Counted from the first letter of the stretch, positions 28,114-38,959 are shown. The stretch: 64,000 bases of DNA from Nemesobacter sp965204665 (GCA_965204665.1 OZ242002.1:62001-126000); one strand, 5' to 3'. Numbers and translations are program-made. The notes: generated by a model from the sequence alone, not told the origin.

Positions 28114-31100
28114 TCAGTCTTCAAATGCTACTTCTTGCTCAATCACTCCGGGAACGGGGACAGGTATCTCCGGAACTTCCACCTCTATATCTATGTCCCT
28201 GTACATAGGAAGACCGGTTCCGACAGGAATAAGCCTACCGGCAATAACATTCTCCTTGAGTCCTCTGAGAACATCTTCTCTCCCCTCGCACGACGCCTCG
28301 GTAAGAACCCTGGTGGTTTCCTGGAAAGAAGCCGCGGAAAGCCAACTGCGCGTGCTGAGAGACGCCCTCGTTATACCCTGAAGAAGAGGTTCCGCAGCCG
28401 CGGGCATTCCACCATCGGCAACAGTCTTCTCGTTTTCCTCGAAGAAAACATTTTTCTCCACAGCTTCACCGACAAGCATGGTGGTGTCGCCCGGGTCCTT
28501 GATCTTCACCCTTCTGAGCATCTGTTTCACTATGACTTCTATGTGCTTATCGTTTATCTTCACCCCCTGGAGTCTGTAAACTTCCTGAATCTGGTTCACC
28601 ATGTAGTTGGCAAGAGCCTTGTCTCCCATGATGTTGAGAACATCGTGAGGATTTACAGCACCGTCAACGAGCTGCTCGCCTGAAGAGACGAAATCCCCTT
28701 CCCTGACCAGTATGTGTTTCCCTCGCGGGACCGTATACTCCTTGGCTTCTCCCATCTCGGGAGTCACTATGACTTTTTTCTTCCCCTTGACTTCCTTTCC
28801 GTAAGAGATAATTCCGTCGACTTCGCTGACTACCGCAGGATCCTTCGGAACTCTCGCTTCAAACAGTTCAGCCACTCTGGGAAGTCCTCCGGTAATGTCC
28901 TTTGTCTTGGAAGTGGCTCTCGGAATCTTGGCGAGTACGCCTCCCGCCTCTATCCTGTCTCCGTCCTTCACTTCTATTACGGCACCGACGGGAAGCGGTT
29001 CGGAGTAAGGCGCGGAAGGTTTTCCCTCTTCCCCGTCTTCATCCCGGGACCCCCGCTCGGCCAGAACTTCCAAAGCCGGGTGCATCTCCAGTATCTTGGT
29101 CTCCACCACAACCCGGTTAAGAGCACCCGTAACCTCGTCCATCTGCTCTTTGAAAGTAACCCCGGATTCAAGATCCTTGAATCTCACGCTTCCGGAAAAC
29201 CGTGAAATTATCGGCGTGGTATACGGGTCCCACTCGGCAAGTATCTTGCCTCTTTTCACCTTTTCTCCGTCCTTTACGTTAAGCCTCGCGCCCACAACGA
29301 GCGAATATACCTCTCTGTCGTAACCCTTGTCGTCTTCAATCGCCAACTGCCCTCTCCTGCTTATCACCACCAGTTTTCCGTCGGGCGTCTTCACGGGCTC
29401 GGGATCTATCTTCCTGAATCTTACTATACCGTCATGTTGGTTCTCAAGAGTACTTTCAGCGGCTCGATGCTGACCGGTACCGCCGATATGGAACGTTCTC
29501 ATGGTAAGCTGGGTACCCGGTTCTCCGATGGACTGGGCAGCCACGATCCCGATCGCCTCCCCCATATTCACGAGTTTTCCCGTAGAGAGATTCCTTCCGT
29601 AGCAGAGCCTGCAGACCCCGTAGCGGGTCTCGCAGGTAAGAACCGACCTTATATGCGCTTCGTTTATGCCGGCTTCATCCATTCTCTCGACGGCTTTTTC
29701 ATCAATCTCCTCGTCAGCGGAGACTATGACTTCTTTTGTTTCAGGGTCCAGTATGTCTTCAAGCACCACTCTTCCCAGCACCCTCTCACCGAATTTCTCT
29801 ATGACTTCCCCTCCATCCACGAGGTCCTGAACCGTTATCCCTTCTATCGTTCCGCAGTCGAGTTCCGTTATCATCACATCCTGCGCGGCATCAATAAGTC
29901 TCCTTGTAAGATAACCCGCATTCGCCGTCTTAAGCGCCGTATCGGCGAGCCCTTTCCTTGCGCCGTGAGTGGATATGAAATACTCGAGAACTGAAAGTCC
30001 TTCCCTGAAATTGGAATTGATCGGGGTTTCTATTATACTCCCGTCCGGTTTGGCCATAAGACCTCTCATTCCCGCAAGCTGCCTTACCTGCGTCTTGCTT
30101 CCTCTGGAGCCGGAATCAATCATCATATATATGGGGTTGGGATTTGAACTCAGACCGACAATTCCGTCATCGCCGACCGCCGAATATAAAACCCCTACCG
30201 CGTCTTTGCCCGCCTTGAGCAGATCCTTGAACTTTTTCTCCGTTATCTTTTTGCCTTTTTCAAGTATGATCTCGCCCGTTTCAGGATTGACTACAGATTC
30301 CGAAGAAACTTTCCCGAGCAGGTCCTCCCTCCAAAGAGATTCCCTGTCCTCATCGGATTCGGATGAAATCTTATCCATCATTTCCTGGGCAACCGAGTCA
30401 CTTGCTTTCGCCCAGATGTCTATCACTTTGTTGTATCTTTCTCCATCCGTTATAAGCCCTTCGCTGAACTGTTCTCTGACCTTGTCCACTTCCCCCTGAG
30501 CATCCTGCAGAAGTTTATTCTTGGACTCGGGAATAATCATATCGGTAATGGAGATGGAAGACCCCGACCTGGTAGAGTATTTGAAGCCGAGAGCTCTCAG
30601 GTTGTCGGCGAGCAGCACGGTGCTCTTGCCGCCTGTTTTTCTGAAGCATTCATCCACAAGCTGCTCTATGGCCTTTTTCGTCATCGGCTTATTCACAAAA
30701 TCAAACGGAATCCCTTCGGGAACCACATCGTACATAAGAACCCTGCCGACAGTGGTCCGGTGTATTTCCTCGCCGATTTTGACCTTCACTTTCTCGTGCA
30801 GACCGATTTCCCCGAGCTCGTAGGCAAAAGCCGCCTCGCGTACGGATAGAAGACGCGACGGCCACCCCGCTCCGTTATCGGAGTCCCCTCCCCTGGTCAT
30901 GTAGTAAAGTCCCAGAACTATGTCCTGCGTGGGAAGTATTATCGGCTTGCCGTGAGCGGGAGAAAGGATATTGTTCGTCGACATCACAAGTGAACGGCAC
31001 TCTGTCTGCGCCTCGATTGAAAGCGGAACATGCACCGCCATCTGATCTCCGTCAAAGTCCGCGTTATAGGCGGGGCAGACAAGAGGATGCAGCTGAATCG

Positions 31101-32433
31101 CCTTGTCCTCTATCAGTACGGGCTCGAAAGCCTGTATGCTCAGACGATGAAGAGTCGGAGCTCTGTTGAGCAGCACGGGATGCTCCTTTATCACCTCATC
31201 AAGAGCGTCCCAAACTACAGGAGCTTCTTCATCAAGCAGATTCTTCGCTATTTTTATAGTCGCCGCGTGCCCCCATTTTTCAAGCTTCTGGTAAATAAAC
31301 GGTCTGAAAAGCTCAAGTGCCATCTGCTTCGGTATTCCGCACTGGTGAAGACGCAGGTCCGGCCCCACCGTGATCACGGAACGACCGGAATAGTCAACCC
31401 TCTTTCCAAGAAGATTCTGTCTGAATCTCCCCTGTTTACCCTTGATTATGTCGCTGAGACTTTTCAACGGACGGTGGTTATGACCCAGAACAGGCCTTCC
31501 CCTTCTACCGTTCTCCAAAAGCGCGTCCACCGCCTCCTGCAGCATCCTCTTTTCATTTCTCACAATTATGTCCGGAGAACCGAGTTCAATAAGTTTTTTG
31601 AGTCTGTTGTTACGATTTATAACCCTTCTGTACAGATCATTGAGATCAGAGGCGGCGAAACGACCGCCGTCGAGCGGAACAAGAGGCCTCAGGTCCGGCG
31701 GCAGAACCGGTATATTGGTAAGAATCATCCATTCCGGGCGGTTCTTCGAATTGCGGAACGCCTCGCATATCCTGAGTCTTTTCGCGATACGCGCCTTCTT
31801 TATCGGAGATTTGGTGTCTTTCATCTCCGTTCTGAGTTCAAGAGAAAGTTCGTTGAGGTCCAGGCCCTGCAGCATATCCCTCAACGCCTCAGCTCCCATG
31901 CCTACGACAAACTCGTCCGCGTAAAGCGCTCTTTTCTCCCTGTGCTCCTCTTCTGTTATTACCTGAGCGAACTTAAGGTCGGAGATTCCGGGGTCTTTGA
32001 CTATATAGGCTTCAAAATAAAGCACCCTCTCAAGATCCTTGAGGGTCATGTCCAGAAGCATTCCTATCCTGCTCGGGATGCTGCGCAGAAACCATATGTG
32101 AGCTACCGGAGAGGCAAGCTCTATATGAGCCATTCTTTCTCTTCTCACTTTTGAAGAAATTACTTCAACATGGCACTTCTCGCATGTAATACCTCTGTGC
32201 TTGAGCCTTTTGTACTTTCCGCACGTACATTCGTAGTCCTTTACCGGCCCGAAGATCTTGGCGCAGAAAAGACCGTTTTTCTCCGGCTTGAATGTCCTGT
32301 AGTTTATGGTCTCCGGCTTCTTTATCTCACCGTTTGACCATGACCTGATTTTTTCCGGAGATGCTATGGAAATCTTTATGGCCGAATAATCGGAAGGATT
32401 CTTCGGTTTTTCAAAAAACGAGTCTATATCCAT
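28114..32433 (-). CDS. rpoC: RNA polymerase subunit beta prime
   Basis: The 1439-residue catalytic subunit carries the active-site motif NADFDGDQMAVHVP and the N-terminal zinc site ECTCGKYKRLKHRGITCEKC. The region before NPIYMMIDSGSRGSKTQVRQ holds an added module NPETGEIILEKGKKITEKKF not present in the E. coli sequence as I recall it. A related DPETKEVIVSADEEIDEKA unit lies before the second zinc site CETRYGVCRLCYGR. rpoB is 18 bp upstream. Slightly longer than the ~1407 of E. coli. Confidence 0.99.
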   Translation of the reverse strand: MDIDSFFEKPKNPSDYSAIKISIASPEKIRSWSNGEIKKPETINYRTFKPEKNGLFCAKIFGPVKDYECTCGKYKRLKHRGITCEKCHVEVISSKVRRERMAHIELASPVAHIWFLRSIPSRIGMLLDMTLKDLERVLYFEAYIVKDPGISDLKFAQVITEEEHREKRALYADEFVVGMGAEALRDMLQGLDLNELSLELRTEMKDTKSPIKKARIAKRLRICEAFRNSKNRPEWMILTNIPVLPPDLRPLVPLDGGRFAASDLNDLYRRVINRNNRLKKLIELGSPDIIVRNEKRMLQEAVDALLENGRRGRPVLGHNHRPLKSLSDIIKGKQGRFRQNLLGKRVDYSGRSVITVGPDLRLHQCGIPKQMALELFRPFIYQKLEKWGHAATIKIAKNLLDEEAPVVWDALDEVIKEHPVLLNRAPTLHRLSIQAFEPVLIEDKAIQLHPLVCPAYNADFDGDQMAVHVPLSIEAQTECRSLVMSTNNILSPAHGKPIILPTQDIVLGLYYMTRGGDSDNGAGWPSRLLSVREAAFAYELGEIGLHEKVKVKIGEEIHRTTVGRVLMYDVVPEGIPFDFVNKPMTKKAIEQLVDECFRKTGGKSTVLLADNLRALGFKYSTRSGSSISITDMIIPESKNKLLQDAQGEVDKVREQFSEGLITDGERYNKVIDIWAKASDSVAQEMMDKISSESDEDRESLWREDLLGKVSSESVVNPETGEIILEKGKKITEKKFKDLLKAGKDAVGVLYSAVGDDGIVGLSSNPNPIYMMIDSGSRGSKTQVRQLAGMRGLMAKPDGSIIETPINSNFREGLSVLEYFISTHGARKGLADTALKTANAGYLTRRLIDAAQDVMITELDCGTIEGITVQDLVDGGEVIEKFGERVLGRVVLEDILDPETKEVIVSADEEIDEKAVERMDEAGINEAHIRSVLTCETRYGVCRLCYGRNLSTGKLVNMGEAIGIVAAQSIGEPGTQLTMRTFHIGGTGQHRAAESTLENQHDGIVRFRKIDPEPVKTPDGKLVVISRRGQLAIEDDKGYDREVYSLVVGARLNVKDGEKVKRGKILAEWDPYTTPIISRFSGSVRFKDLESGVTFKEQMDEVTGALNRVVVETKILEMHPALEVLAERGSRDEDGEEGKPSAPYSEPLPVGAVIEVKDGDRIEAGGVLAKIPRATSKTKDITGGLPRVAELFEARVPKDPAVVSEVDGIISYGKEVKGKKKVIVTPEMGEAKEYTVPRGKHILVREGDFVSSGEQLVDGAVNPHDVLNIMGDKALANYMVNQIQEVYRLQGVKINDKHIEVIVKQMLRRVKIKDPGDTTMLVGEAVEKNVFFEENEKTVADGGMPAAAEPLLQGITRASLSTRSWLSAASFQETTRVLTEASCEGREDVLRGLKENVIAGRLIPVGTGLPMYRDIDIEVEVPEIPVPVPGVIEQEVAFED

Positions 32434-32451
32434 TGCGATGTTCCCTCCAAA

Positions 32452-35400
32452 TCACTGGTTATGAATCGGTTCGACTTCTTCCGCTTCCTCTTCCATGAGG
32501 TCGACGTCAAGCCCCAAAGCCTGCAGTTCTCTGCGCAGAACCTTGAAGGACTCGGGAAGCCCCGGTTCGAAATTCATATCGCCTCTTACGATAGAGTCGA
32601 AGATTCTGGTTCTTCCCGCCACATCATCGGATTTTATGGTGACGAATTCCTGAAGAGTATAGGCGGCTCCGTATGCCTCGAGCGCCCATACTTCCATTTC
32701 TCCGAGCCTCTGTCCGCCGAAGTGGGCCTTCCCTCCGAGCGGTTGCTGTGTCACCAGGGAATACGGACCTATGGCCCTCGCGTGAATCTTCTCTTCCACC
32801 AGATGGTGAAGTTTAAGCATATACATAACTCCGACGCACACCTTCTGGTCAAACGGCTCTCCCGTCCGACCGTCAAAAAGAACAGTCTTGCCGTCCCTGT
32901 TGATCCCGGCAAGTTTCTGCATTTCCGCAATCTCGGATTCCTTGGCGCCATCGAAGACAGGAGATTTGACCGGAACTCCGTTTTTGAGTTTCTTCGCCAG
33001 TTCCACAAGACTCCCACGGTCAAGCGTTTTTACAAATTCGCCCTGTTTTGAAGAATCGCCGTATATTTCCAGAAGTTTCGTTCTCAACGCCTTCTCGCCG
33101 AATTCCGTTTCGAGGTATTCATCGAGTTGTCTTCCGAGTTCTCTACCCGCCCAGCCGAGATGGGTCTCCAGTATCTGACCTACATTCATCCTCGACGGCA
33201 CGCCCAGCGGATTAAGAACCATATCCACAGGCCTTCCGTCGGCAAGGTAAGGCATATCTTCCTGCGGAAGTATTTTCGATACAACCCCTTTGTTCCCATG
33301 ACGTCCCGCCATCTTATCGCCGACCTGAAGCTTCCTCTTGACCGCGATGCGTACCTTCACCACCCTCAGAACCCCCGGAGGAAGTTCGTCGGGTTTACGG
33401 AACTTCTCCTCGCGCTGCTTGTAAATTTTCCTGCACTCCTCGACGCGACTTAAAACCCTCTGAACTATTTCCGATACTTTCTCACCGGCATCAGTTGTTC
33501 CCTTTTTGCGGGAAGAACGGTTTCTTTCCGCCCGTTGTTCTTCCGATCTTCTCTCGTTCGGGTCAGTTTCTCCCTTCAGCCTTATCTCCGCGATTTTTTC
33601 AATCGGCAGACCGTCTAGGATGTCCTCTGTAATTTCCTGCCCTGATTCAAGAACCTTCTTCCTGTTGACCGTAATTTTTGAAAGCGAAGTTCTGCCGACA
33701 ACAATCTCTTTTATCCTCTCGACGGCATCCTTTTTAAGTATGGCGATTTCGTTGTCTCTGTCCTCATTCAGTTTTTCAATCTCAATTTTTTCTATATAGA
33801 CGCTTCTCTCATCTTTCTCCACGGAACGTGCTATGAGAGTTTCAACATCTATAACGGTGCCCTGCACTCCGGAAGACACTTTGAGGGAGGAATCCTTGAC
33901 ATCCCCGGCCTTATCTCCAAATATGGCCCTCAGCAATCTTTCTTCGGGAGAGAGTTGGGTTTCCGCTTTCGGAGACACCTTCCCTACAAGGATATCTCCG
34001 GGCTCGACCTCTGCGCCTATCATTATTATTCCGCTGTCATCAAGATAGCGCAGCGCTTCTTCAGACACGTTCGGTATGTCTCTGGTAATCTCTTCCTTTC
34101 CGAGTTTGGTATCCCTGGCCGTGCACTCGAACTCCTCAATATGTATTGAAGTGAACGCGTCATCCTTTACAACTCTTTCGGATATCAGAATCGCATCCTC
34201 GAAGTTGTATCCTCCCCAGGGCATGAATGCTACAACCATGTTCTGACCCAATGCGAGCTCGCCCCGGTCGGTCGAACAGCCGTCCGCTATAACCTGACCT
34301 TTTCTCACATGCTGTCCGCAACTGACTATAGGAGTCTGGTTCCAGCAGGAATTCTGGTTTGAACGGTGAAACTTTATCAGGTTGTAAATATCCACCCCGC
34401 CATCTTCAAGAGTTTCATCAGTGGATTTGACGACGATTCTGACCGCATCCACATACTCCACGACTCCGTCTCTTTTCGCGACGACCGTAACCCCTGAATC
34501 CTTCGCCACATTGCTTTCAAATCCGGTTCCCACAATGGGGGAACAGCTTCTTACCAGAGGCACCGCCTGGCGCTGCATATTGGAACCCATAAGCGCTCTG
34601 TTCGCGTCATCATGTTCAAGAAACGGAATCAGCGATGCGGAAACGGAGACAAGTTGTGAAGGAGATACATCCATCAACTCAACCTCTTCTCTGGAAACAA
34701 CCTTGAACTCTCCTCTCACCCTCGCGGAAACCGTGGGACGATGGAAAGACCCGTCGGGAGCAAGCGGGGCGTTTGCCTGCGCCACTTTATAGCTCTCCTC
34801 TTTAAGCGCGTTCATATAATCTATCTCATCCGTGACACGCACATCTTTTTTCTCCAGGTCATATTCTTTTATGCAGTCATCCAGCAGGTCCTGCGCCCCC
34901 GATTTCTCCGCGACGCCCCGTAATTTTTCAACATCAAGTATTTTCTCCCCAGTGTCCGGGTCCTGAACATCCAGCAGAAAACGGCTGAGCGGCGACCCTT
35001 CCGTATGTTCCGTTTCAGAGCGGCGGATCTCAAAAACTCCCCTCAATTTCTCAACCTCTTTTTTATCGAGGTAGAGAATGCTGCCGGCTTCCCCTGCGAT
35101 GTCGCGCACATTCTTCAACTTTTCCTCAGTTATTTCCTCACCGAAACCAAGCGTCTTCTCCCCTGTGCCCGGATCGTGAATATCCTGAGCCGAATAATTC
35201 CCGACAGGCTTCTCGTACACCTTTCTGTACGGCGTTTGAATAAATCCTGATTCATCAACTCTTCCATAAGTGCTGAGACTTGAGATAAGACCGATGTTCG
35301 GACCTTCAGGAGTTTCTATAGGGCATATTCTCCCGTAGTGGGAAGAGTGAACGTCCCTCACCTCGAATCCGGCCCTTTCCCTAGTAAGACCCCCGGGACC

Positions 35401-37197
35401 GAGAGCGCTCAGTCTTCTTTTATGCGTTATTTCCGAGAGCGGGTTAGTCTGGTCCATGAACTGGGAAAGTTGACCCGTGGTGAAGAACTCCTTCAGAACT
35501 GAAGTCACTGTTTTCGGAACCAGCACTTCGTTGGGCATGAAGTTCTCTATGTTCTGATAACCCATTCTCTCCTTCACGGACTTGGCAAGTCTTCCCAGTC
35601 CGTGATAGAAACGGTCTTCTATGAGTTCTCCGACCGTCCTTACTCTTCTGTTGCCGAGATGGTCTATGTCGTCCGTACTCCCCTTGCCGCCCTTGAGATC
35701 ATGCAGATATTTTACTGCGAGAAGTATATCTCCGTGGTCCAGAACCAAATGGTCCTCGGGAACATGCTCCCTCCCGAGTTTGTAATTTATCTTGATGCGT
35801 CCCACTTTTGAAAGCCTGTAGTTGTCGGATGTGAAAAACATATTCTTGAAGAAATCCCGGGCGACTTTCTGAGACGGCGGTTCGGTAGGCCTGAATTTCC
35901 TGTATATCTCTGTCACGGCATCTTCGCACGACCCCATTTTGTCGGAAAGAAGCGTAGTGCGAAGAGAACTCACGAAGGTCGTATTGTCTATATAGTAGAC
36001 TCTTAGAGTACCTGTATGCACGCGCATCAGTTCCTCGAGTTTTTCTTCTGTTATTTCTTCGTTGAAATCAAGGATGATTTCTCCGGTCTCAGAGTTTTCA
36101 ACAACCTGTGCGGAGCATTTCCCCAGCAAGTCTTCTACCGGAACGTGTATTGATGTGATGTCGGAGTTCTCAAGTCTTCCGAGAAAGTTTTTGAATTTTC
36201 TATCCTTCCTGACCAGGATTTCGCCGGTTTCGGGATGTTTTATGTCCTCCGCAGCCTTCTGGGAAGCGATTATCTCGGTAGTCCGCCTCTTTGCAAATCC
36301 CTCGGCTTCCAGATAAGTGACTTCCGCGGTTATATCCTTGAAAACTTTTTTATTGAAATAGTACGGGACATCAAGTTCTTTTACAGTATCTTCCGAGTTC
36401 TCAAGTTCATCCTCGCCGTCTTCCGCTTCTTCTTCCTTTGAAGAAATATCATACGGTCCCTGTTCTATTCGGAAAGTTTCAACAGGATAGAAAAAATCCA
36501 TTATCTGGACTTCATCATACCCCATAGCCCTGAGCAGAACCGTGACATGAAACTTCTTTTTTCTGTCTATGCGGACATGCAGAATGTCCTTGAGATCATA
36601 TTCAAAATCAAGCCAGTGACCATTCTGGGGAACTATTCTGGCTACAAAAGACCCCTTGCCGGAACTTTGATCCTTGCTTTTGTCCTGATCAAAGAAAACT
36701 CCGGGAGACCTGTGCAGTTGACTGACTATAACTCTCTCGGTTCCGTTCACTATAAAGGAACCGCTCTCGGTCATAAGTTGGATTTCCCCGAAATATATTT
36801 CCTGCTCCTTTATATCACGTATCTGTCTTTCCGCTTCGGCCGACTGCGGTTCCCCTTCTTCAGGAGAATCCCAGATTATCAAACGGAAGGTGACGTAAAG
36901 AGGTACGGTGTATGTATAACCCTTGAGCCTGCATTCCGTAAAATCATACTTCGGTTTGTCAAGCCTGTAACTCAGATATTCCAAAGAGGCCTTGCCTTTT
37001 TGTTCCTCCAGAGGAAAAACTGCTTTGAACGCCCCGTGGAGACCGATATCCAGACGTTGATCGGGAGCAATGTCCGCCTGCAGAAAGTTTTTGTATGATT
37101 TTATCTGTACATCAAGCAGATGGGGAATCTCCAAGACCTCGGGAATTTTCGAAAAATCCTTTCTAAGTTCCTGAGATTCCAGATTTTCTATGATCAA
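32452..37197 (-). CDS. rpoB: RNA polymerase subunit beta, with extra modules
   Basis: The 1581-residue subunit is about 240 longer than E. coli beta. The rifampicin pocket reads QLSQFMDQTNPLSEITHK and RRLSALGPGGLTRE, with the key Asp, His and Ser as in sensitive enzymes. Additions include ETGE/ITEEKL units near residues 310-390. A block of about 115 residues between PYRKVYEKPV and VTDEIDYMNALKE contains DPGTGEKTL, EEITEEKLKNVRD and DPDTGEKIL. The C-terminal REMEVWALEAYGAAYTLQE-like segment (here GEMEVWALEAYG) is intact. It lies 56 bp after rplL in the standard order. Confidence 0.99.
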   Translation of the reverse strand: MIIENLESQELRKDFSKIPEVLEIPHLLDVQIKSYKNFLQADIAPDQRLDIGLHGAFKAVFPLEEQKGKASLEYLSYRLDKPKYDFTECRLKGYTYTVPLYVTFRLIIWDSPEEGEPQSAEAERQIRDIKEQEIYFGEIQLMTESGSFIVNGTERVIVSQLHRSPGVFFDQDKSKDQSSGKGSFVARIVPQNGHWLDFEYDLKDILHVRIDRKKKFHVTVLLRAMGYDEVQIMDFFYPVETFRIEQGPYDISSKEEEAEDGEDELENSEDTVKELDVPYYFNKKVFKDITAEVTYLEAEGFAKRRTTEIIASQKAAEDIKHPETGEILVRKDRKFKNFLGRLENSDITSIHVPVEDLLGKCSAQVVENSETGEIILDFNEEITEEKLEELMRVHTGTLRVYYIDNTTFVSSLRTTLLSDKMGSCEDAVTEIYRKFRPTEPPSQKVARDFFKNMFFTSDNYRLSKVGRIKINYKLGREHVPEDHLVLDHGDILLAVKYLHDLKGGKGSTDDIDHLGNRRVRTVGELIEDRFYHGLGRLAKSVKERMGYQNIENFMPNEVLVPKTVTSVLKEFFTTGQLSQFMDQTNPLSEITHKRRLSALGPGGLTRERAGFEVRDVHSSHYGRICPIETPEGPNIGLISSLSTYGRVDESGFIQTPYRKVYEKPVGNYSAQDIHDPGTGEKTLGFGEEITEEKLKNVRDIAGEAGSILYLDKKEVEKLRGVFEIRRSETEHTEGSPLSRFLLDVQDPDTGEKILDVEKLRGVAEKSGAQDLLDDCIKEYDLEKKDVRVTDEIDYMNALKEESYKVAQANAPLAPDGSFHRPTVSARVRGEFKVVSREEVELMDVSPSQLVSVSASLIPFLEHDDANRALMGSNMQRQAVPLVRSCSPIVGTGFESNVAKDSGVTVVAKRDGVVEYVDAVRIVVKSTDETLEDGGVDIYNLIKFHRSNQNSCWNQTPIVSCGQHVRKGQVIADGCSTDRGELALGQNMVVAFMPWGGYNFEDAILISERVVKDDAFTSIHIEEFECTARDTKLGKEEITRDIPNVSEEALRYLDDSGIIMIGAEVEPGDILVGKVSPKAETQLSPEERLLRAIFGDKAGDVKDSSLKVSSGVQGTVIDVETLIARSVEKDERSVYIEKIEIEKLNEDRDNEIAILKKDAVERIKEIVVGRTSLSKITVNRKKVLESGQEITEDILDGLPIEKIAEIRLKGETDPNERRSEEQRAERNRSSRKKGTTDAGEKVSEIVQRVLSRVEECRKIYKQREEKFRKPDELPPGVLRVVKVRIAVKRKLQVGDKMAGRHGNKGVVSKILPQEDMPYLADGRPVDMVLNPLGVPSRMNVGQILETHLGWAGRELGRQLDEYLETEFGEKALRTKLLEIYGDSSKQGEFVKTLDRGSLVELAKKLKNGVPVKSPVFDGAKESEIAEMQKLAGINRDGKTVLFDGRTGEPFDQKVCVGVMYMLKLHHLVEEKIHARAIGPYSLVTQQPLGGKAHFGGQRLGEMEVWALEAYGAAYTLQEFVTIKSDDVAGRTRIFDSIVRGDMNFEPGLPESFKVLRRELQALGLDVDLMEEEAEEVEPIHNQ

Positions 37198-37253
37198 ATC
37201 ACACCCCCTAGTTTTTTCTTGAGACTTTTGAGTGAAAAAACTGCGGAAATTCC

Positions 37254-37637
37254 TTAAGAAACTTCAACAGCAGCACCGGCCTCTTCAAGTTTCTTCTTGA
37301 GTTCCTCGGCTTCTTCCTTCTTAACTCCCTCTTTTACAGGTTTCGGAGCACCTTCCACCAGGTCTTTGGACTCCTTGAGACCAAGACCGGTGATCTCTCT
37401 CACCGCCTTAATGACCTGTATCTTCTTGTCACCGAAAGCCTTGAGGATTACCTGAAATTCTTCCTGTTCCGCAACTGCGGGAGCATCTTCTCCACCAGAT
37501 GGAGCAGAGGCTGCAGCCACAGGCGCGGCGGCGGTAACACCGAACTTAGCCTTTATATCCTCTATCAGTTCGGATATTTCAAGCATGCTGGCCTGTTCCA
37601 GATAGGTAATGACATCAGATCTGCTAATATCGGACAT
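37254..37637 (-). CDS. rplL: 50S ribosomal protein L7/L12
   Basis: L7/L12 forms the flexible stalk that recruits translation GTPases. The 127-residue protein has the N-terminal dimerisation helix, an Ala/Gly-rich hinge (about 35-55) and the C-terminal domain with KIQVIKAVREITGLGLKESK. It follows rplJ by 35 bp and precedes rpoB by 56 bp. Confidence 0.98.
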   Translation of the reverse strand: MSDISRSDVITYLEQASMLEISELIEDIKAKFGVTAAAPVAAASAPSGGEDAPAVAEQEEFQVILKAFGDKKIQVIKAVREITGLGLKESKDLVEGAPKPVKEGVKKEEAEELKKKLEEAGAAVEVS

Positions 37638-37672
37638 TTGTTTTATTCCTCCTTGTAAAACATTTCTAGAAT

Positions 37673-38197
37673 TTATTCTTCTTTCTTATTCTTAACATCT
37701 TCAAGTACATATACTATTTGAGAACGCACATGCTCTAAAACTCCCGCAAGACCGCTCATGGAAGCGGACAGAAGACCTACGAATTCAGATATGAGGTACT
37801 CTCTTGCGGGGAGGTTGGATATACGTTCGATTTTACCGACATCAATCAGTTCCCCTTCGAACAAACCACCCTTTATCTTGAATATCTCGGGATGGTCTTT
37901 GCCGTATTCAACAAATACCTTCGCGGCGGCGGATGATTCCCCGTCGCATATTCCGACTGCTGTCGGACCCGAAAAAAGATTTTTCATCTTCCCGACCGCC
38001 GTCCCTTCCGACGCTCTTTCCAGAAGAGTGTTCTTTACAACCCTGAGCTGGGTGTTCGTCTGTCTGAGTTTTCTTCTAAGTTCCTCCATTTCACTGACTT
38101 TCAGTCCCTTGTACTCAACTACGAATACTGAAATGTCGGAGTTGAACCTAGAAGCTATATCGTCGACTACTTGTTGTTTTGCGGTTTTGCTGAGCAT
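37673..38197 (-). CDS. rplJ: 50S ribosomal protein L10
   Basis: L10 anchors L7/L12 dimers to the ribosome. The 174-residue product is standard, with VVEYKGLKVSEMEELRRKLR and TQLRVVKNTLLERA. Only 36 bp separate it from rplA, too short for the long L10-binding leader that controls this gene in E. coli, so that autoregulation is probably absent here. Confidence 0.97.
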   Translation of the reverse strand: MLSKTAKQQVVDDIASRFNSDISVFVVEYKGLKVSEMEELRRKLRQTNTQLRVVKNTLLERASEGTAVGKMKNLFSGPTAVGICDGESSAAAKVFVEYGKDHPEIFKIKGGLFEGELIDVGKIERISNLPAREYLISEFVGLLSASMSGLAGVLEHVRSQIVYVLEDVKNKKEE

Positions 38198-38233
38198 GGT
38201 ATGGCCTTTTCCTGGTTTGGTTTCAGTGTCGCG

Positions 38234-38959
38234 TTACGCGGCGACTCCCAAATTCTTAAGTTCGTTTCTGAGATCCGTTATGCTGACCCCGATGCCGGGA
38301 CCCATGGTCGAAGACAGGGAGATCTTCTTCAGAAACACACCTTTTGAGGCTGCCGGCTTTTCCTTTATGAGAAAGCTCATGAAAGCGAGAAAGTTATCCT
38401 TCAGTATTTGCTTACTGAAAGATACCTTACCGACAGGAGCGTGTATCACTCCGCTTTTATCATTTCTGATTTCAACCCGCCCGGATTTCGACTCCTTTAC
38501 CATCGCGGCCACATCCGACGTGACCGTACCCACCTTGGGCGTCGGCATAAGCCCTCTGGGTCCGAGCACCTTTCCCAGTCTGCCGACTTTCGACATTACG
38601 TCGGGAGTTGCAATAGCCACATCGAAATCAAGCCAGTTTTCCTTTTTGATCTTCTCCAGAATATCGTCAACACCTACGTAATCAGCTCCCGCTTCCCTCG
38701 CTTCTTCCGCCTTGTCGTCCTCCGCGAAAACAAGAATTCTGACATTTTTCCCGAGACCGTGAGGGAGCACCACCGCAGAACGTATCTGCTGATTTGCGTG
38801 GCGAGGGTCTATTCCCAGATTAACCGCGACATCCACAGTCTCGTCAAATTTCGCGTAACGGGACTGAACTACAAGATCCACGGCATCATCAACCGTATAT
38901 TCCCTGTAGGGGTCTATTTTCTCTCTCGCATCAATATATTTTTTTCCTCTGCCAGCCAT
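38234..38959 (-). CDS. rplA: 50S ribosomal protein L1
   Basis: L1 forms the mobile E-site stalk and often represses its own operon. The 241-residue protein has NLGIDPRHANQQIRSAVVLP and the conserved LGPRGLMPTPKVGTVT. It lies between rplK (19 bp) and rplJ (36 bp). Confidence 0.98.
   Translation of the reverse strand: MAGRGKKYIDAREKIDPYREYTVDDAVDLVVQSRYAKFDETVDVAVNLGIDPRHANQQIRSAVVLPHGLGKNVRILVFAEDDKAEEAREAGADYVGVDDILEKIKKENWLDFDVAIATPDVMSKVGRLGKVLGPRGLMPTPKVGTVTSDVAAMVKESKSGRVEIRNDKSGVIHAPVGKVSFSKQILKDNFLAFMSFLIKEKPAASKGVFLKKISLSSTMGPGIGVSITDLRNELKNLGVAA

Noticed and set aside
38198..38233. L10 (rplJ) leader autoregulatory RNA
   Set aside because: The spacer is only 36 bp, too short for the known kink-turn/stem structure.
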